From NCBI GenBank assembly GCA_016903675.1, contig JADQBA010000004.1, positions 1 to 64,000 of the forward strand: DNA of 64,000 bases, given 5' to 3'. This DNA comes from Stigonema ocellatum SAG 48.90 = DSM 106950. GTDB taxonomy: Bacteria > Cyanobacteriota > Cyanobacteriia > Cyanobacteriales > Nostocaceae. The translations under genes were made by a program, and so were the position numbers. Position 1 is the first letter of the stretch, and every line of letters begins with the position of its first letter. Below, piece after piece: positions 62,854 through 64,000 of the stretch. Below the pieces are notes generated by a model, which worked only from the letters and a program-made list of their open reading frames with translations, searched no databases and had not been told where the DNA came from.

Positions 62854-63093
62854 TTAAATAATTACAGTCTTAGGATTTTCTGCAATTAAGCCAATGATAA
62901 TCGGCAGACAAATTTTAGAAACTGTAAGGTTGTCACCACCCGCAACCTTTGCCGCTTCCTCATCAGATAAAGCTGACAAAGCGTCTTGAGAATCCATAGC
63001 CTGATTGCGTCTAAAGAGCGCATTATTGATGGCATCATCAATCAGATCGGTAATTTCAAATTGACCGTTGTACTTTCTTTGTTTTCCGTCCAT
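62854..63093 (-). CDS. Peptide precursor 3, double-glycine leader, hydrophobic core
   Basis: 79 residues from ATG 63093, preceded by AGGAGG; a longer frame to 63138 is not needed. Leader MDGKQRKYNGQFEITDLIDD runs to LSDEEAAKVAGG (Gly53). The 26-residue core DNLTVSKICLPIIIGLIAEN then PKTVII is very hydrophobic and has one Cys and two Pro. It lies directly in front of the Cys-rich accessory gene. The leader differs from precursor 1 and the Nif11 type. Confidence 0.8.
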   Translation of the reverse strand: MDGKQRKYNGQFEITDLIDDAINNALFRRNQAMDSQDALSALSDEEAAKVAGGDNLTVSKICLPIIIGLIAENPKTVII

Positions 63094-63123
63094 TTGGATT
63101 TTCCTCCTAATTTGTAATCGTAC

Positions 63124-63236
63124 TAAGTAGGTCGGCACAAATAAAGGTTTGTAGTTGCGCTTTAGCGCTCATGTCTTGGTCGCTAAAGCGCAACTACGAG
63201 CCAATACATAAAGGTTTTTCTGTGCCTATCTACTTA
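63124..63236. mobile_element. MITE-like element, family TAAGTAGGTCGGCACA (copy 3)
   Basis: Ends TAAGTAGGTCGGCACA and TGTGCCTATCTACTTA; interior GTAGTTGCGC hairpin. Lies directly upstream of precursor 3 and may alter its promoter. Confidence 0.7.
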
Positions 63237-63293
63237 AAGCTTAATCAATGATAAAGGTTATTTCCTGATTTATTTAACAAATTTTTGACCACT

Positions 63294-63488
63294 TTATCTT
63301 CTCAACACATCAGCTTCTTTCTCGATTCGGTCTAAAGCCTTCTTGGCTCTAAAAAGAACTCTTAAATAAGCTAACTGACTGTTCCAAGCTGAGCGAGGTA
63401 ACAGGGGTAGTAGAGAGTTTATCTGAGTTTCTTCTTCAGTAATAGTCGTATTTTTTAAAGGGATAGAATTAGTGGCGATATTATTCAT
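63294..63488 (-). CDS. Small protein of the RiPP locus
   Basis: 64 residues. ITEEETQINSLLPLLPRSAW and YLRVLFRAKKALDRIEKEAD; helical, no double-glycine motif. It lies between the radical SAM/SPASM gene and precursor 3 and may be a recognition element or immunity factor. Confidence 0.55.
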   Translation of the reverse strand: MNNIATNSIPLKNTTITEEETQINSLLPLLPRSAWNSQLAYLRVLFRAKKALDRIEKEADVLRR

Positions 63489-63519
63489 GGCAATGGTAAG
63501 TATGTAGTTTTGAACGGCT

Positions 63520-64000
63520 TCAACGAACCAAAGAAGGTACTAACTCTGGTTCTTCTTGCCAACCTTCTGGCCATTGAATGCGATCGCTCGTAAAATGAAG
63601 CGGATCATTTTCTGGCCAAGGAGCATTAATCGGTTCCTCAATCAGAGCAAACTCGCCATTATCAAAGGGAGTCCCCTCCGCCGGATGCTTGAGAAACACT
63701 CTTTCGCGAATATCACGTTTTTCTTGCGTGAGAGCGCGGTGATGACAGTAAGGATTATTCCCGCGCTTGTCAAAGAAAACATGCGCAGTCCAAGAACAGC
63801 CACCACGACAAAGTTCTGCAAATTCACAAGTTTTGCAGAAACCCCACAGATGTTCTGTTCCTTTAGGAGTATCAGCCCCCAGATTAAACCGCAATTCTTC
63901 TGTCTCTTCAATAATTGTCCGCAGAGAGTGGTCGCGGATGTTACCGCCAGTGTAAGCGGAAGTCGGTAGTGACGGACAACCCTTGATCGCACCATCGGCT
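63520..64000 (-). CDS. Radical SAM/SPASM peptide maturase 2 (3' part)
   Basis: The frame is open to the window edge (codons from 63999). Its SPASM part reads ADGAIKGCPSLPTSAYTGGN then IRDHSLRTI, and FCKTCEFAELCRGGCSW gives the cluster cysteines of a SPASM domain (GC at the start, CxxCxxxxxCxxxC after). The N-terminal CxxxCxxC is outside the window. The tail is Pro/Glu-rich. Gene order suggests it acts on precursor 3, with the Cys-rich protein as partner. Confidence 0.88.
   Translation of the reverse strand, partial: ADGAIKGCPSLPTSAYTGGNIRDHSLRTIIEETEELRFNLGADTPKGTEHLWGFCKTCEFAELCRGGCSWTAHVFFDKRGNNPYCHHRALTQEKRDIRERVFLKHPAEGTPFDNGEFALIEEPINAPWPENDPLHFTSDRIQWPEGWQEEPELVPSLVR

Larger units (their letters stand above)
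62630..63246. repeat. Direct repeat of about 200 bp flanking precursor 3
   Basis: 62630-62843 and 63046-63246 match closely: ATCGGTAATTTCAAATTGAC through the MITE to AAGCTTAATC. Each holds a precursor start, its upstream region and a TAAGTAGGTCGGC element (62708-62833; 63124-63236). A past tandem duplication of the precursor promoter and leader, or remnant of a collapsed precursor array. Confidence 0.9.

Overview
The window is chromosomal DNA of a filamentous, probably heterocyst-forming (Nostocales-type) cyanobacterium. The evidence is the many HIP1 octamers (GCGATCGC), the short tandem heptamer-like repeats of the CCCCACT type known from heterocystous cyanobacteria, a sufR/sufBCDS locus with cyanobacterial SufR operators, the carboxysome shell protein CcmP, and a Nif11-type peptide precursor. 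The genus cannot be read from the sequence. The region is rich in accessory genes, miniature transposable elements and decaying genes.

Layout. 1-4.4 kb: the 5' two thirds of a TPR-CHAT gene broken by two nonsense codons, then antitoxin-like genes without toxins, separated by two MITE-like elements with target duplications. 4.5-7.9 kb: intact rlmN, then a type II restriction-modification pair, then a damaged second copy of rlmN in the same orientation, which looks like an R-M insertion with long target duplication. 8.2-11.8 kb: a large DUF4082/dimethylformamidase-like protein, a Tat-exported protein and a hypothetical. 12.2-18.3 kb: sufS-sufD-sufC-sufB and divergent sufR with two CAAC-N6-GTTG operators between sufB and sufR. 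18.4-20.8 kb: small hypothetical, TPR lipoprotein-like protein, a small ORF and ccmP. 21.0-28.5 kb: three co-directional genes for a dynamin-like GTPase, a very large Hsp70/actin-fold ATPase and an unknown protein, with a long inverted repeat between the first two.

28.6-40.2 kb is an accessory zone: aldo/keto reductase, small orphan genes, a PIN/DUF4325 pair, a VapBC-type pair whose toxin has a stop codon, and a short-chain dehydrogenase gene split by a 1,837-bp insertion. That insertion is bounded by TTAA on both sides and carries only a P-loop ATPase gene; removing it with one TTAA restores the dehydrogenase frame exactly. 40.2-50.5 kb: cydAB, a secreted beta-propeller, cysK, small hypotheticals, an LLM flavin oxidoreductase, and a pair of MITEs sharing three copies of one 10-bp target. 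50.6-53.1 kb: a DUF433/DUF5615 remnant, higBA, and pieces of a restriction-endonuclease-like gene.

53.5-64.0 kb is a peptide natural-product (RiPP/bacteriocin) locus: parvulin-type prolyl isomerase, HTH protein, a cNMP-C39-ABC exporter (PCAT), a double-glycine precursor, a radical SAM enzyme and an HlyD adaptor on the plus strand, facing a Nif11 precursor, a Cys-rich accessory protein, a third precursor, a small protein and a second radical SAM/SPASM enzyme (cut by the window end) on the minus strand. Two of the three predicted core peptides are very proline-rich, which fits the presence of a dedicated prolyl isomerase. Precursors would be modified by the radical SAM enzymes, cleaved after Gly-Gly by the C39 domain, and exported through PCAT-HlyD.
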